DNA from: Sarcomyxa edulis
Taxonomy: Eukaryota > Basidiomycota > Agaricomycetes > Agaricales > Mycenaceae
Assembly: GCA_009761415.1 (NCBI GenBank)
Contig: QUOL01000008.1
Location: forward strand, 310,001 to 374,000
Length of the DNA: 64,000 bases
Direction of reading: 5' to 3'
The position numbers and the translations under genes were made by a program. Positions 14,368 to 25,392 of the stretch are shown piece after piece; positions within the stretch are counted from its first letter, which is position 1, and every line of letters begins with the position of its first letter. The notes beneath the pieces were generated by a model. It did not search any database. It worked only from the letters and a program-made list of their open reading frames with translations, and was not told the DNA's origin.

Positions 14368-16643
14368 TTACAGCCCTACACCGTAGTTGCCCTTGGTTTC
14401 GACTTCTGCGTCGCTTTCGCTCTCGGCGTTGGGCGTTAGTTGGAGGGTTTGCTGTTTCGCGGTATCATAACGGTTGTATTCGAGGTCTTGGGCTACAGCC
14501 TCTTCGGCGTGAGTGAAGGTTTCCATCTGAACGAAGAGTAAATGGTCAGAAGGAGTAGGATTGAAAATCAACTACGACGCGTACCTGGACGTGAACACCG
14601 GCTTTGGTGGCCACTGAACGAGCACCATTGTTGCGATACGCGGCACCAGAGTGAGAACTCGATGCTCCACTAGTCAAAAAGTAAGCTCGGTGTCTCTTAT
14701 AAGAAAAAGAAAGATCGTACAATGCTTCGGGACCTTGGTGAGTGAAGTTGGTAAGTCGACGAACAGCACGAGATGCCACGATCTGTCAAGTCATAAAGAT
14801 CAGCTTCTCATCCCAAGACTTTCGCACAAAAAGAAGGAAAACGCGGAGAGCTCTTTGACAATGTCTAGGCCGACCAGATCTCACGGTCACAAAAATAGTA
14901 GACACTCACCGTAGAAGCCACAGCAGCCGGAACATTAAAAATGACACTCATGATGGAGTTAAGGTTCAAGACCATGAAAACCGTGGCGAGAAGATTGGCC
15001 ATAAATCTGGAAAAAGGACACGTTGTGTCAGTAATCTAATCGAAGAATAGAAGTTCCAAAGTATTAAATACTGACGCAATGAAAAAGAAGATCAGACCAT
15101 CCGCAAAGATCAGGCGTCCGAGACGACTGCCACTGCTTGTTCCAAGGCCGGTAGACCGTCTACCAATGAGCTTGTAGGCATTCAGACAAAGGACCTGAAG
15201 TAGTACAAAAGTGAGAACAACGAAACAATCTACAGGAACGGGAATAACGCACAAGAAGGTCGAAAGCCATGGAATAAATGAAGGTGGCAGCAAGGACTGT
15301 ATTGTTCGTGTGTGTGATAACACATCCTGTTCCGTCAACCCATTGCGCATTCAATAGTACACCTATGCGTGACCATCAACTCAGTGGGCGTAGACAGGGA
15401 TTATCAGTGAAGAAGACCGACCTTGAAGGATCAATGACCAATGTCCCAAAATAACGACGACCAGCAGAGCGATAATGTATCGGTTCTGAGCCCATACTGC
15501 CATTCTGCGTGATCATAAGGTACTCAATGCCAAGAATGAGTAGATGAGGTCTAGAAGGTACGCACGTGCGAATAGAGAGATTGATAGACGCAAGACCGAC
15601 TGCTGCATCTCCCGCGAGCTGGATGACAAGCCAAAGGTGAGCTTTTCCATTACGCGAGGATAATACGAAGAAGCAAGGGAAATAAAATGAAAGCCGGGAG
15701 TTCTAAACTTGGAGATGACTCGGCTCGAAAGGTTACAGGATCACGCGGAACAAAGAGCACGGCGATGGGAAGATAGCGACATCTCGAGCTATGTGATCCT
15801 TTCCAGATGGTCAAGGGAAATGGAAGGGAAGAAGAAAGGACATCTTGCACAAAAGGATCATGAAAAGATACCATCTGGATGCTTGACGGAAACAAAGAAA
15901 GACCGTGGAGAGTAGATACTCACCTGATTGAAAGTATACAAAGCTGAGCAGTTAATTTCTCTGCAGTACGTCCAAAAAAGTCAACAACGTAGGTCTCAAT
16001 ATGCAGGAGATGAGAAATCGATGCATACGATGTCGTGTCCAGAGCAATGGCACTGGATGGGAAGGTCGTTTTAGCATAGGAATATTGATAACAATAAGGA
16101 TCTACATACATCCCAATGAGTGCAAAGAGTAGAAGATATCTCCCAGCGAAGTAGAATATCTGCAAAGATAGTAATGAACATCGATGTCTTGAGAGAAAGA
16201 AGACAATACACACCATGGGCCATCGGAACCTCTTCTTCCCCGTGACAAAGTCCCAGTCAAAGTCTATAGAACAAAACCATTCCCATCTGTATCGGAAAGA
16301 CAATTGGGTGCAGCATCAGTAGTGTACTTTGTTAGAGTGCAATAGCACTGGAGGCCAGTCAAGGAGCAATCTCGAAATGAAACACACGAGCACGGCGGGA
16401 ATCCGGAGGTCAGAAGCACAGACATGGAATGAAGCAAGCCTCATGCATGTCTTGGCTTCGCAACGCGCGACGCCAGATACGACACAATACGACCGATACG
16501 CGAAGGTCCTTCACATGTTCCCCGATGGCCAGAAAAGCTGAGAGACTATCAACTCACGCGTATAGTCCCAGGAGCGCGTGCATAAATTTTATGAACACGC
16601 CCGAGTCCTTCGTGAGTTCCTCGATAGATTTCCAGTCAGGCAT
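14368..16643 (-). CDS. seven-TM-like membrane protein (DUF6533-like), paralogue of 5213-6903
   Basis: Starts at 16643 with MPDWKSIEELTKDSG and continues VFIKFMHALLGLYAWEW, then CSIDFDWDFVTGKKRFRWPM, then FYFAGRYLLLFALIGIA and INCSALYTFNQ. Later hydrophobic segments include VVVILGHWSLIL, ATFIYSMAFDLL, GLIFFFIAFMANLLATVFMVL and NVPAAVAST. The tail begins METFTHAEEA and ends ETKGNYGVGL. Splice points fall at the same residues as in the plus-strand gene at 5213, so the two arose by gene duplication. The intron near 15630-15920, after the encoded YTFNQ, is unusually long (about 300 bases). Family members are fungal membrane proteins without known function; this one is probably surface or endomembrane. 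Confidence 0.8.
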
Positions 16644-18645
16644 GTTGTGTCTTTGGGCGGTATACTAGTAATTTTACGAGGAGGTTGGGGAGTGGCTTTG
16701 CTCTGCCAAGGTTTATCTGGGATCGGTGGGTCAGATGAAGGCGTTATACGATGAATATGCAGGGGGCTCACTCAAACACCGGAATGTTCGCGGATCGAGG
16801 AATGGCGGGTAGAACTCGGAGAGAATCGAGATCGAGGAGGAGAGAGGAAGGGAAGACGGGGGGATATAACGTCGACTTGCATTTCCACTAAATGAAGTCA
16901 TTTTGAATGTACACCAAAATGGGTGCTGATCACGGAGCGCAGGGTTGTGGTCCTTTTTTTTTCCTTCGATGAATTCGAAGCACACGTCAAGATGGAAGCT
17001 CTAGAAAACCTTTGCTAGCGAGAATTGTACCGTGGCTGCCGTTCCTTGTTGTAAGAGCGCCAAATGGGCTCAGCGAACCATCCGTAAAGGGTAAGAGCCG
17101 TAACCTCCGGAGAGTCAAAATCTGCAGAGCCGGGCTGACACCTTTGATGAGATTTTTATGTATGCTGCATCCGATTACAATGCAATCGTTACTACACGCG
17201 CATCAAAAGGCGCGTACAAAGCTGAGCCTCTTTGAGTTCACATCGACGCGTATAAACGCTGTTTTGGCTTCCAGAGTTTGGGAAAGAACTCGTGGGCAAA
17301 CTTTGTGATTTAGGCATTAGGGTTGACTAGCATCGCAACTCGTGGAGTCCGTCGACGGTCCATCAGAGAGGTTGGCGACATCGCTTGCAAGAAGAGAAAG
17401 AAAAAACACCGAAAACGAGGGCACAAGTTTCAACGAGGCGACAGCAGCCTGCAGGGATGTTCGGCATCAACCTCGGCGCAGCCAGACGCTGAGATAAGTC
17501 CTTCCCACGACGGCGTGGATGCCGTTTACGGATATTCCAAGTCGGGAGACTTTGCGCAGGACGGAAAGACATCTTGCTTCAGTACCTCCATATCTCAAAG
17601 TAACATCGAAGTACCCCCGTATCTTGAGAGCATCTTCAAAATTGATTTCCTCTCTTCATAAAGGCAAATTATAGGGTGAGTGTCACAATCATCCCATGTA
17701 TGTCTCACCCCATAACATAACGCTGGCCGGGTAACAGAACTTCTCTCGCTTGCAATCAGTGGCATGCCCCCTTATTACATCCGTCTATCCCGAACTTTGT
17801 AATCTTCTGCCGTGACTTTCAAGGTCTCTTGCGCCTCTAACCGGGTCACCGACTAGCTTCCCCGGGTTTACTACCTAAAAACGTTAATACATCCAAGGCT
17901 ACTCAGTAAGTGGTCCTCTAGGCTTCAAGGTCGCGGCTTGTTCGACGTTAAGTGCAACTCGGTGGCCTGGGGCCTCCTTGGGCGCTATCGAAGTCGTCGG
18001 CTACAGTGATTCCGTGTGTCCTTAATTTCCGCATCGACCAACTAGATTTGGAATATCTCCTCTCGAGAAGTGACCTCATGTTAACACCCTCCCTATTTTC
18101 AGAGGTGTTTCTCAGCGCACTTGACCAGTCGAGGCTCCAAGATCCAGGAACTTGAAGAATGCACCAATGCGCCAGACCGGACGGAAGCCGTTGCATCGGC
18201 GGAAGCGCTTCTTGATCTTCTCTCAGGCAAATTACCCAAATTCTCACAGTCCCAGTATTTACAGGACCTGAGCAGAAGCTTTTCCATCATCTTCGCCGCC
18301 GCCGCACGCTAAAAAGCTCATCGTCGAAAGGAACATTATCTCGCAGCTTCAAGAACCATTCTGAAGCTCAAGCTCTTGTCACCTGGTACGCGAACCCCAT
18401 TCCGGTGCCTCTAGGCTCACTAACGTTTCCCCTCTTGGAAGTTTAAAAAACATACATATCGTCGCCTCGCGTACGATTCCCACTCTCTTTAACAAACTCA
18501 CCATCGTTCTCACTTTCAATTCCGATTTTTTTGCTGTTTCACTTCTGACTTCGACTTCTTCCTCCCCCGCAATTCCACCTTATTCGGTCCAAAGCGCAAA
18601 CAACTTGCCTCGTTTTTCCGAATCTCACTTGCGAATCCTCTCAAG
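16644..18645. other. intergenic, 2 kb, between divergent genes
   Basis: Separates the minus-strand membrane protein from the plus-strand P450 and should hold both promoters. The 200 bases before 18646 are rich in CTTC/TTTC words, as expected for a fungal transcription start region. Small open frames near 17012-17661 and 17950-18312 have no recognised family. Confidence 0.45.
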
Positions 18646-20964
18646 ATGTTCTCAAGTTCTACTCTCATCCTTTTGACCATCCTAGGCCTAACCGCCTATC
18701 TCACGCGTCATTTCATTCTTCGCACGCGCGATGGTGCAGGTGTACATCATCTCCCCGGACCTGTAAGTTCTTGTTTACTTCTGTCCTCAGATCCCAGGAT
18801 GCCCGATCCATCCTTGTCCGCCTTCGCTGATCCTATGACCAACAACACTAACATCTACATCTACAGTCCTCCGGGATAGCCAGTTGGATCTGGGGCCATG
18901 AACTCCTCACATTCCAACACGAGTCCACGCACATGTACTCGACTTGGGCTCGTACGTTCGGTCCCCTCTTCAAGATCAAAGCTGCTCTATGGCACCCTGA
19001 TATCGTACGTTACCTACCCTCTTTGTGGGAACTTACCACACCTACTGATTCTGAACCGTAGATCATTGCTTCCCACCATGCCGTTGCGCGACACATATTT
19101 GCAAATACTTTGACATATGTCAAATCCCCAGCATTCCGTCCTCCTGTTGCCAACCTCATAGGTAAGGGTTTGGTCTGGGCCGAAGGAGAGGAACATGCCA
19201 GCATGAGAAGAGTCCTGAGCGCTGCATTTTCGTGAGTCTTGTTTGAATGCTCGTGTGCCTGTCTTCTGACATTACCTTCCACCGCCCGTAGTCAAGAAGC
19301 AGTCAAAGGAATGGCATCTGATATCTTTGAATGTGCTGAGAAACTTGAAAGCAAACTCACCAATCTCGTCCTGTCCGGTTCATTCAGCAACGGTCCCGGA
19401 ATCTCTTTGAACATCGTTGAATACACTAGCGCCTGCACGTCAGTTGTCAACATTTTCTCCTTCTATCTCCGTCTTCCTTTTCTGATTACTGATTCTCTTG
19501 TCCACGTTTATATAGTCTCGATATCATTGGTCGAGTAGCATTCGGTCACGACTTCAAAGCTACAAACAACATATCAGAAACCAAAGACATCACCAGTGCA
19601 CCATCGGATGCAGACCTGATCCGTCATTCATGGACCGACCACGTAAACACCGGCCTAACCGCGTCAGCATTCCTTGCGCCAATCGTCGTCCGAGCTATTC
19701 CCGCCATTACCCGTGCACCTTTACCTTTGATGAAGACGCAAGGAGCTTGCAAAGTGGTGGTTCGGAGGTTGGCTGGACGATTGATGGAGAAGGCCAAAGA
19801 GGAACAGGAAGCCGGTGGGGTCGTGAGCAAAGGCGTTGGTAGGGGAAAGGATATTTTAAGTATTCTGATGCGGGCCCGGGCTCAGGCCGAGAAGACTGGT
19901 GAAGGTTTGACTGATGAACAGATTCTGGATAATGTACGTTGTTTCTGCTTTTGTATCGGTGGCGTGCGTTGATCCTGACTTTGTGCTTTCAGATCAGTAC
20001 CTTCACGTATGTTATCAATGTTTGCAGACATGGTATATCTCGTTGATGTCTGATTATGTTCATAGGATGGTTGGTCATGAGACCACCGCCGGGACACTAA
20101 ACTTCACTCTCCTCGAATTGGCTCAACATCCTTCGGTTCAGGTATATCTCGTCATGACTATTCACTCTCTGACATCGCGCTAAAAACTACGTTCGAACGT
20201 TTCTAGACTCGCTTGCGGGAAGAAATCCTCGCTCATGGCCGTGATCTTGGATTCGACGAAATCCAGAAATTGGAATGGCTAGATGCTGTTGTGAAAGAAG
20301 GGTCAGTCCCATTGGGGACAAATTCACTCGCGTATTCTGACAGCTTTCATATTGTAGTCTTCGACTCCACCCTGCCTCCCCTCAAACTGAACGTATTGCC
20401 CTCGAAGATGACATCATCCCTCTCGACAAACCTGTTCAGGGTGCTGACGGGAAAATGATGCATAGTCTCAAGGTCACTAAAGGCCAGGTCAGTCGAGATT
20501 TATTCATCCAATAAACACGAATGTAGAAATACTGATAAAACCTCAGGTCTTCCACATCCCTTTCGCTACCATGAACACCAGCGCCTCCGTCTGGGGACCT
20601 GATGCGAACGTCTTCAACCCTGAGCGGTGGCTCAAGTCTGGCGGCGTTGCTGCCGGTGGTATACCAGCACCGAGTGAGCTCCCACATGGCTGGAGTGGAC
20701 TCGCCACTTTCTGTGACGGCCCACGGAACTGTATCGGATGGAGATTGGGTCAGTGATTTCTTTTAGTTCATCCATTCGATAGTAACTCACTAGATCGTCT
20801 TCAATCCAGCTATCTTCGAATTCAAAGTCATTCTGGCAACTCTGATTCGGTCCCTCGAGTTCCACGACACATCCGCTGTAGTTCAATCGAAGATTTCGCC
20901 CACACTGCAGCCTGTTGTCGATGGCAAAGGCGGCCTGCTACCTCTTTACATCACACTTGCATGA
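18646..20964 (+). CDS. cytochrome P450 monooxygenase, membrane-anchored
   Basis: A haem-thiolate monooxygenase, probably in the endoplasmic reticulum. There are eleven exons: 18646-18762, 18867-19004, 19062-19231, 19292-19438, 19516-19933, 19993-20006, 20066-20141, 20207-20301, 20358-20487, 20547-20748 and 20810-20964. The frame closes at 553 residues. An N-terminal hydrophobic helix (LILLTILGLTAYLT) and the proline-rich hinge HHLPGP give the anchor. The I-helix oxygen-binding motif is MVGHETTAG, the K-helix ExxR is EGLR, NPERW is the PERF-like motif, and the haem loop is FCDGPRNCIG with the Cys near residue 497. All key residues are present. Exon 6 is only 14 nt. Two epoxide-hydrolase-like genes follow on the same strand, suggesting an epoxidation-hydrolysis sequence; the substrate is unknown. 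Confidence 0.95.
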
Positions 20965-21510
20965 TGTCCTCATTCCAGACTCTCTCAAATCAAATCAAAC
21001 CATAACAGTCCCCTCTCGATCCATTCCCGATAATAGATATGACTATCTGGCCACACAGCGCCATAGCTATCGGACTATCTATTGTAATTTTATCCTCAAA
21101 GTTATCCGGCTATCCATTCTGTCTGCGTTCCGGCGATCTATCCGAGTGGTATCTCGTCGATCCGCCTCTTCCTTTGGGTCAACATCTTGTGATGCTTGCG
21201 AATTTCTTTCATATTATCTGGGGTTCATTCACCTTATCTGCTTCGATATCAGAGGGTTACTTTACTTGTCATTCAATCGATGGTAATGCAATGACTATTT
21301 CTCTCGAGCCTGAGATGATCGATGAGTGTGTAAGCAAGTCGGGTGTGCTACTATTCGCCATTGTCCGGCCCGTCGTCCAATGATAAACGTTGGTGAGTGC
21401 ATATGTTTTCTTTGAGATTGTTCTGCTTACGGTGTCTGGGAGAAAATCGGGAACGTTTATCAAGCTACTCATAGTATCCTCGTACCGCTGTACAACGAGG
21501 AACTTCTCCG

Positions 21511-22677
21511 ATGGCGTCCAACTGGTTTCATAGTGCTATTTCTCCTCGAATCAAATCGAGGATCGTCACTGTCAACGATCTTCAAGTCCATATCTTGGAA
21601 GCCTCTCCTATACAGTCGTCACCTAATCCATTCCAGTTGATAGTACTCCTACATGGCTTCCCGGAGTTGGCATACTCTTGGAGGAAAATCATGGTTCCAC
21701 TCGCCAATGCTGGGTACCATGTTGTTGCTCCCGACTCACGAGGCTACGGCCGTACCACATCAATATCTTCAGGAGATTCACCCATTCGATTCTCCGACGA
21801 CATATCTCCTTATCGGCCACTTAACCTCGCTACCGACGTCGTATGCCTCGTCTACACTTTAGGCTACAGCTCTGTAGCTGCCGTCGTAGGACATGACGCT
21901 GGGTCTCCCATTGCTGGATTATGTGCACTTGTCCGGCCTGACCTATTCAAATCAGTCGTCATGATGAGCTCTCAGCTGCCTAGTCTCCCGTCCCCCTCCA
22001 ATAGTGACTCATCCAAGAAATCCTTTGCGCAGGCTACCCAAGAGGCACTCGCACTGTTAAATCCCCCGCGAAAGCATTATACGATGTATTACTCCACACC
22101 TGAGGCTAATGCAGACCTGCACCATCCACCGCAAGGTCTGCACGACTTTCTTCGTGCTTATTATCACGTCAAGAGCGCCGACTGTGCTACGAACCAGCCA
22201 TACCGCTTACCGTCTTCATCACCGGCCGATCTTGCTGTCATTCCTCATTACTACATCATGCCCTTGCACGAAACTATGCCAGCAACAGTGGCCCGCAACG
22301 CCCCATCGAAGGAGGAAGTTGAGAGTAAAGGAAGCAGATGGCTACCGGAGACAGAGCTCCAGGTCTATGTTAAAGAATATGGAAGGACAGGATTCCAAGG
22401 GGGGTTGAACAGATATCGTTGCTTGACGGACCCAAAGTGGACGGAGGATCTCAGACTATTTTATGGGAAGCGTGTGTCAGTTCCTGCTATGTTTATTGCA
22501 GGGAAGCAGGATTGGGGCGTGTATCAGTATCCTGGTATGGTTGAGACGATGAAGACTAGAACATGTGAATGGTTAAGTGATGAGAACTTCGTACTCATCG
22601 ACGGAGCGGGGCATTGGGTGCAGCAGGAGCAGCCTGATAAGGTGGTCAGAGAACTGTTGCGATTCTTGGGGAAGTAA
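21511..22677 (+). CDS. alpha/beta-hydrolase, epoxide hydrolase-like (copy 1)
   Basis: A single-exon gene of 388 residues. The fold markers are the oxyanion segment HGFPE (48-52), the nucleophile elbow GHDAGSP with Asp129 in place of Ser, a probable acid Asp in AGKQDWG, and the His of GAGHWVQ near the C-terminus. An Asp nucleophile with HGFPE is the pattern of soluble epoxide hydrolases, which open epoxides to diols through an alkyl-enzyme ester; haloacid dehalogenases share it. Cap-domain tyrosines are present (for example YHVKSAD, IPHYYIM) but I cannot assign the catalytic pair. No signal peptide is visible. It is followed 320 bases downstream by a close paralogue and preceded by a P450, fitting detoxification or secondary metabolism of epoxides. 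Confidence 0.88.
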   Translation: MASNWFHSAISPRIKSRIVTVNDLQVHILEASPIQSSPNPFQLIVLLHGFPELAYSWRKIMVPLANAGYHVVAPDSRGYGRTTSISSGDSPIRFSDDISPYRPLNLATDVVCLVYTLGYSSVAAVVGHDAGSPIAGLCALVRPDLFKSVVMMSSQLPSLPSPSNSDSSKKSFAQATQEALALLNPPRKHYTMYYSTPEANADLHHPPQGLHDFLRAYYHVKSADCATNQPYRLPSSSPADLAVIPHYYIMPLHETMPATVARNAPSKEEVESKGSRWLPETELQVYVKEYGRTGFQGGLNRYRCLTDPKWTEDLRLFYGKRVSVPAMFIAGKQDWGVYQYPGMVETMKTRTCEWLSDENFVLIDGAGHWVQQEQPDKVVRELLRFLGK

Positions 22678-22997
22678 GAAATAGAATATGCACAAATTTA
22701 CGGTAAACGGGGGCTTTGATACCAGGAAACTCGTAGTTTGACTCTGAAACTCGAGTGGCACTGGACGTCTCTGAGTCTATGGACGTCCACGCGAATGTCG
22801 ATCTTGCCTCGATCGATCATTGTAGGATGAGTGGCTCTATTTGTGCGTTGTTACAATTCAATGGCCAAGTCTATATTGGGCGTATTTCCCCTGTCTCCGT
22901 CTCTCCCGCTCTATTCCCGCTTGGACGTCGAGTTGGACGTCGAGTTGGCATCTAACGTCGATTAAATATCAAGTGCTTCGCAGATCAGATTGCAAGG

Positions 22998-24305
22998 ATG
23001 TTGCCTCAATTGTCTCCGATCCCAGCCCGAATAAACTCCAGAACCATAGCCGTGAACGATCTTGAGGTCCATATTCTGGAAGCCTTTCCGACTGAATCAT
23101 TCGTTGGCGAGAAACCATTGATACTGCTCTTACATGGTTTCCCAGAGTTGGCATATTCTTGGAGAAAAGTCATAGTGCCACTCGCCGATGCAGGGTACCA
23201 TGTTGTCGCTCCCGACGCTCGAGGCTACGGACGTACGTATACAAAGGATACGCCTACCCAACCAGTCCAATTCTCTGATGATTTGACACCTTATCGAACC
23301 TTCAACCTCCTTACCGATGTTGTATGCCTCGTTTATGCCTTAGGATATAGCACCGTAGCTGCCGTGGTGGGACACGATGCTGGGTCACCCATCGCCGGCT
23401 TATGTGCCCTTGCTCGACCTGATTTATTCAAATCAGTCGTTATGATGAGCGCTCCATTGCCCAGCCTTCCTCCCCCTTCCAGTTTCGGCTCTACTCAACC
23501 CTCCAAGCCCCCCACCTATGCTCTTAACGAGTTACTCAAAAACTTAGATCCGCCTCGCAAACACTATACGATGTACTATTCCACACCCTCTGCGAACTCA
23601 GACATACATCACCCCCCACAAGGTCTACATGACTTCATTCGAGCATACTACCACGTCAAAAGCGCCGATTGGGATCTCAACCAACCATATCGTTTACCGT
23701 CCTCATCGCCCACTGATCTCGCAGTGCTACCGCATTACTACATTATGCCCTTACACGAAACCATGCCAGAAGTGGTTGCGCGTGATGCTCCGTCAAGAGA
23801 TGAGGTCCAGAGTAAAGGAAGCAAGTGGCTCTCGGAAGAGGAGCTTCAGGTTTATGTTGAAGAGTACGAAAGGACGGGATTTCAGGGTGGTTTGAATATT
23901 TATCGCGCCACGACGGACCCGAAGTGGATGGAGGATCTCAAAGTGTTTGTTGGAAAGCGTATTGAGGTTCCTGCGATGTTCATCGCGGGGAAACAGGACT
24001 GGGGAGTGTATCAGAGTCCTGGGGCGGCAGAAGCCATGAAAGAGAAAGCATGCAAGACAATGGCAGACGAAGATTTCGTGTTGATCGAGGGTGCAGGACA
24101 CTGGGTGCAACAGGAGCAGCCTTTGAGCAGCCTGGTAGAGTTGTCGACGAGATATTGCGATTCCTCGGAAAGATATGAAGGATATGTATTACTAGTGCGG
24201 TCAGTACTCTGTACAACGGCGCTCTCTGCAGCCATAGATAATGTAAATGAGAATGAGATCAGTAACATCGAGCCTGCTCGCTCTATAAGTATAAGTAAAC
24301 CGTAG
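22998..24305 (+). CDS. alpha/beta-hydrolase, epoxide hydrolase-like (copy 2), C-terminal frameshift
   Basis: A tandem paralogue of the gene at 21511, single exon, 435 residues as read. It keeps HGFPE, GHDAGSP (Asp nucleophile), AGKQDWG and GAGHWVQQEQP, so the catalytic core is complete. After EQP the reading frame differs from copy 1. The 9-mer GAGCAGCCT is repeated at 24114-24122 and 24125-24133, an apparent 11-base insertion. In the other frame the sequence after the second 9-mer encodes a tail like copy 1 (VVDEILRFLGK) and stops at 24178. The present frame instead adds about 60 unrelated residues. The protein may still fold, since the catalytic His lies before the shift, but loss of the last helix could weaken it. 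Confidence 0.8.
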   Translation: MLPQLSPIPARINSRTIAVNDLEVHILEAFPTESFVGEKPLILLLHGFPELAYSWRKVIVPLADAGYHVVAPDARGYGRTYTKDTPTQPVQFSDDLTPYRTFNLLTDVVCLVYALGYSTVAAVVGHDAGSPIAGLCALARPDLFKSVVMMSAPLPSLPPPSSFGSTQPSKPPTYALNELLKNLDPPRKHYTMYYSTPSANSDIHHPPQGLHDFIRAYYHVKSADWDLNQPYRLPSSSPTDLAVLPHYYIMPLHETMPEVVARDAPSRDEVQSKGSKWLSEEELQVYVEEYERTGFQGGLNIYRATTDPKWMEDLKVFVGKRIEVPAMFIAGKQDWGVYQSPGAAEAMKEKACKTMADEDFVLIEGAGHWVQQEQPLSSLVELSTRYCDSSERYEGYVLLVRSVLCTTALSAAIDNVNENEISNIEPARSISISKP

Positions 24306-24322
24306 CGTACGATGAGCAATTT

Positions 24323-25392
24323 CTAAGAACGGTCAGAGTCTAGTAGGAAAAGATAATGATGAGCAAATTATGGACATCGCCACGTAACATAATGAGGGAA
24401 CTCACCAGAAGAATCATGGCACTGTTTCTGAACCACCGCTTCCGCTTGCAACCAGATATCATCTCCCCCTTTCAGAGGCGCCTCCCAGTCAGTAATAGCA
24501 TTAGGGAACGGCAACACAGCAAGTCTAGGATCATCAAAACCCGCTTCCTTGAGATACCCTTTCGCTGCTGTTGCATCATCCTTTTCATCGACGGTGACGA
24601 GTAGGACCGAGAGATAGTTGCATATTTTTAGTATGCTCGATAGCGGTGTTCCAGAGTTGTAGGTGTACCCGAAGTATAAGGAGAAGTGGGTTAGATTGTG
24701 GAAGAGATCTAGACCCGGGAGGTTGGAGAGCTCGAGGGTGGGCCACCAATCGATTATATCGAGGTGAGTTAGATCAGAGCGCCAGTTCTGGGATTCGGAA
24801 CTGGTGGCAGTAGTAGTAGTAGTAGAGTCATTCTGGGATAGATCTTGCAAATCCATATACGTCTGAGCGTCGATGGAAAGACGCTTCAGATGTAGAGGTG
24901 CAATGAAGGTAGAAAGGTTCAGCGTTTCGTGGGGTTTTCGCACGACCCAGCATGCTAGATTGACGACACCAGAACAGACAGAGAGGATGCGAGCTGCTTG
25001 CTCTTTCGTTACGCTATTCGTCAGACATAGCGTTTTGACTCGCGCGGCGAGGAATCGGGCAGGTTTGTATTCAAGAGCTTGCATAAATGAGGTGACTTCT
25101 GCGGGTGAACGGAGGGTAACCATCTCGTACATGAGGGGTTCTATCCTGATAGGATGTGAGGGGTGTGTTAGAGTCGGAATGTTCGACGGACTGCATTGCA
25201 TCCGGCGTGGAGACTTGAGAAAGAGTGAGTTGCTAACCAGATCTGCACCCGTCGTGCTACCAGTACCAAAGTAGCGGCGCTTCCTTTGTGCGCTCGTGCT
25301 GTTAACTCGAAGATATCACGTTCGAGCTCGTACGGGAGGTCGGGGATCCAGACATGAGCTCGAGTTGGTTTGTCAGAGATGGTGTCTAGCAT
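24323..25392 (-). CDS. F-box-like protein, three exons (type 2)
   Basis: Exons run 25392-25238, 25145-24406 and 24339-24323; the frame closes at 303 residues. The N-terminal part (WIPDLPYELERDIFEL, then VLVARRVQIW and IEPLMYEMVTL) is the short F-box-like head common in Agaricomycetes, expected to bind Skp1 in SCF ubiquitin ligases. The rest has leucine-rich, LRR-like segments (LTHLDIIDWWPTLELSNLPGL, LTHFSLYFGY) that would choose the target. A Thr run (TTTTTAT) lies in the middle. The gene at 56613-57590 has the same three-exon plan, with intron 1 splitting the Trp codon before I(E/D)P. The last exon is only 17 nt and is inferred from that paralogue and from a good donor; without it the frame ends at 24368. 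Confidence 0.72.
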
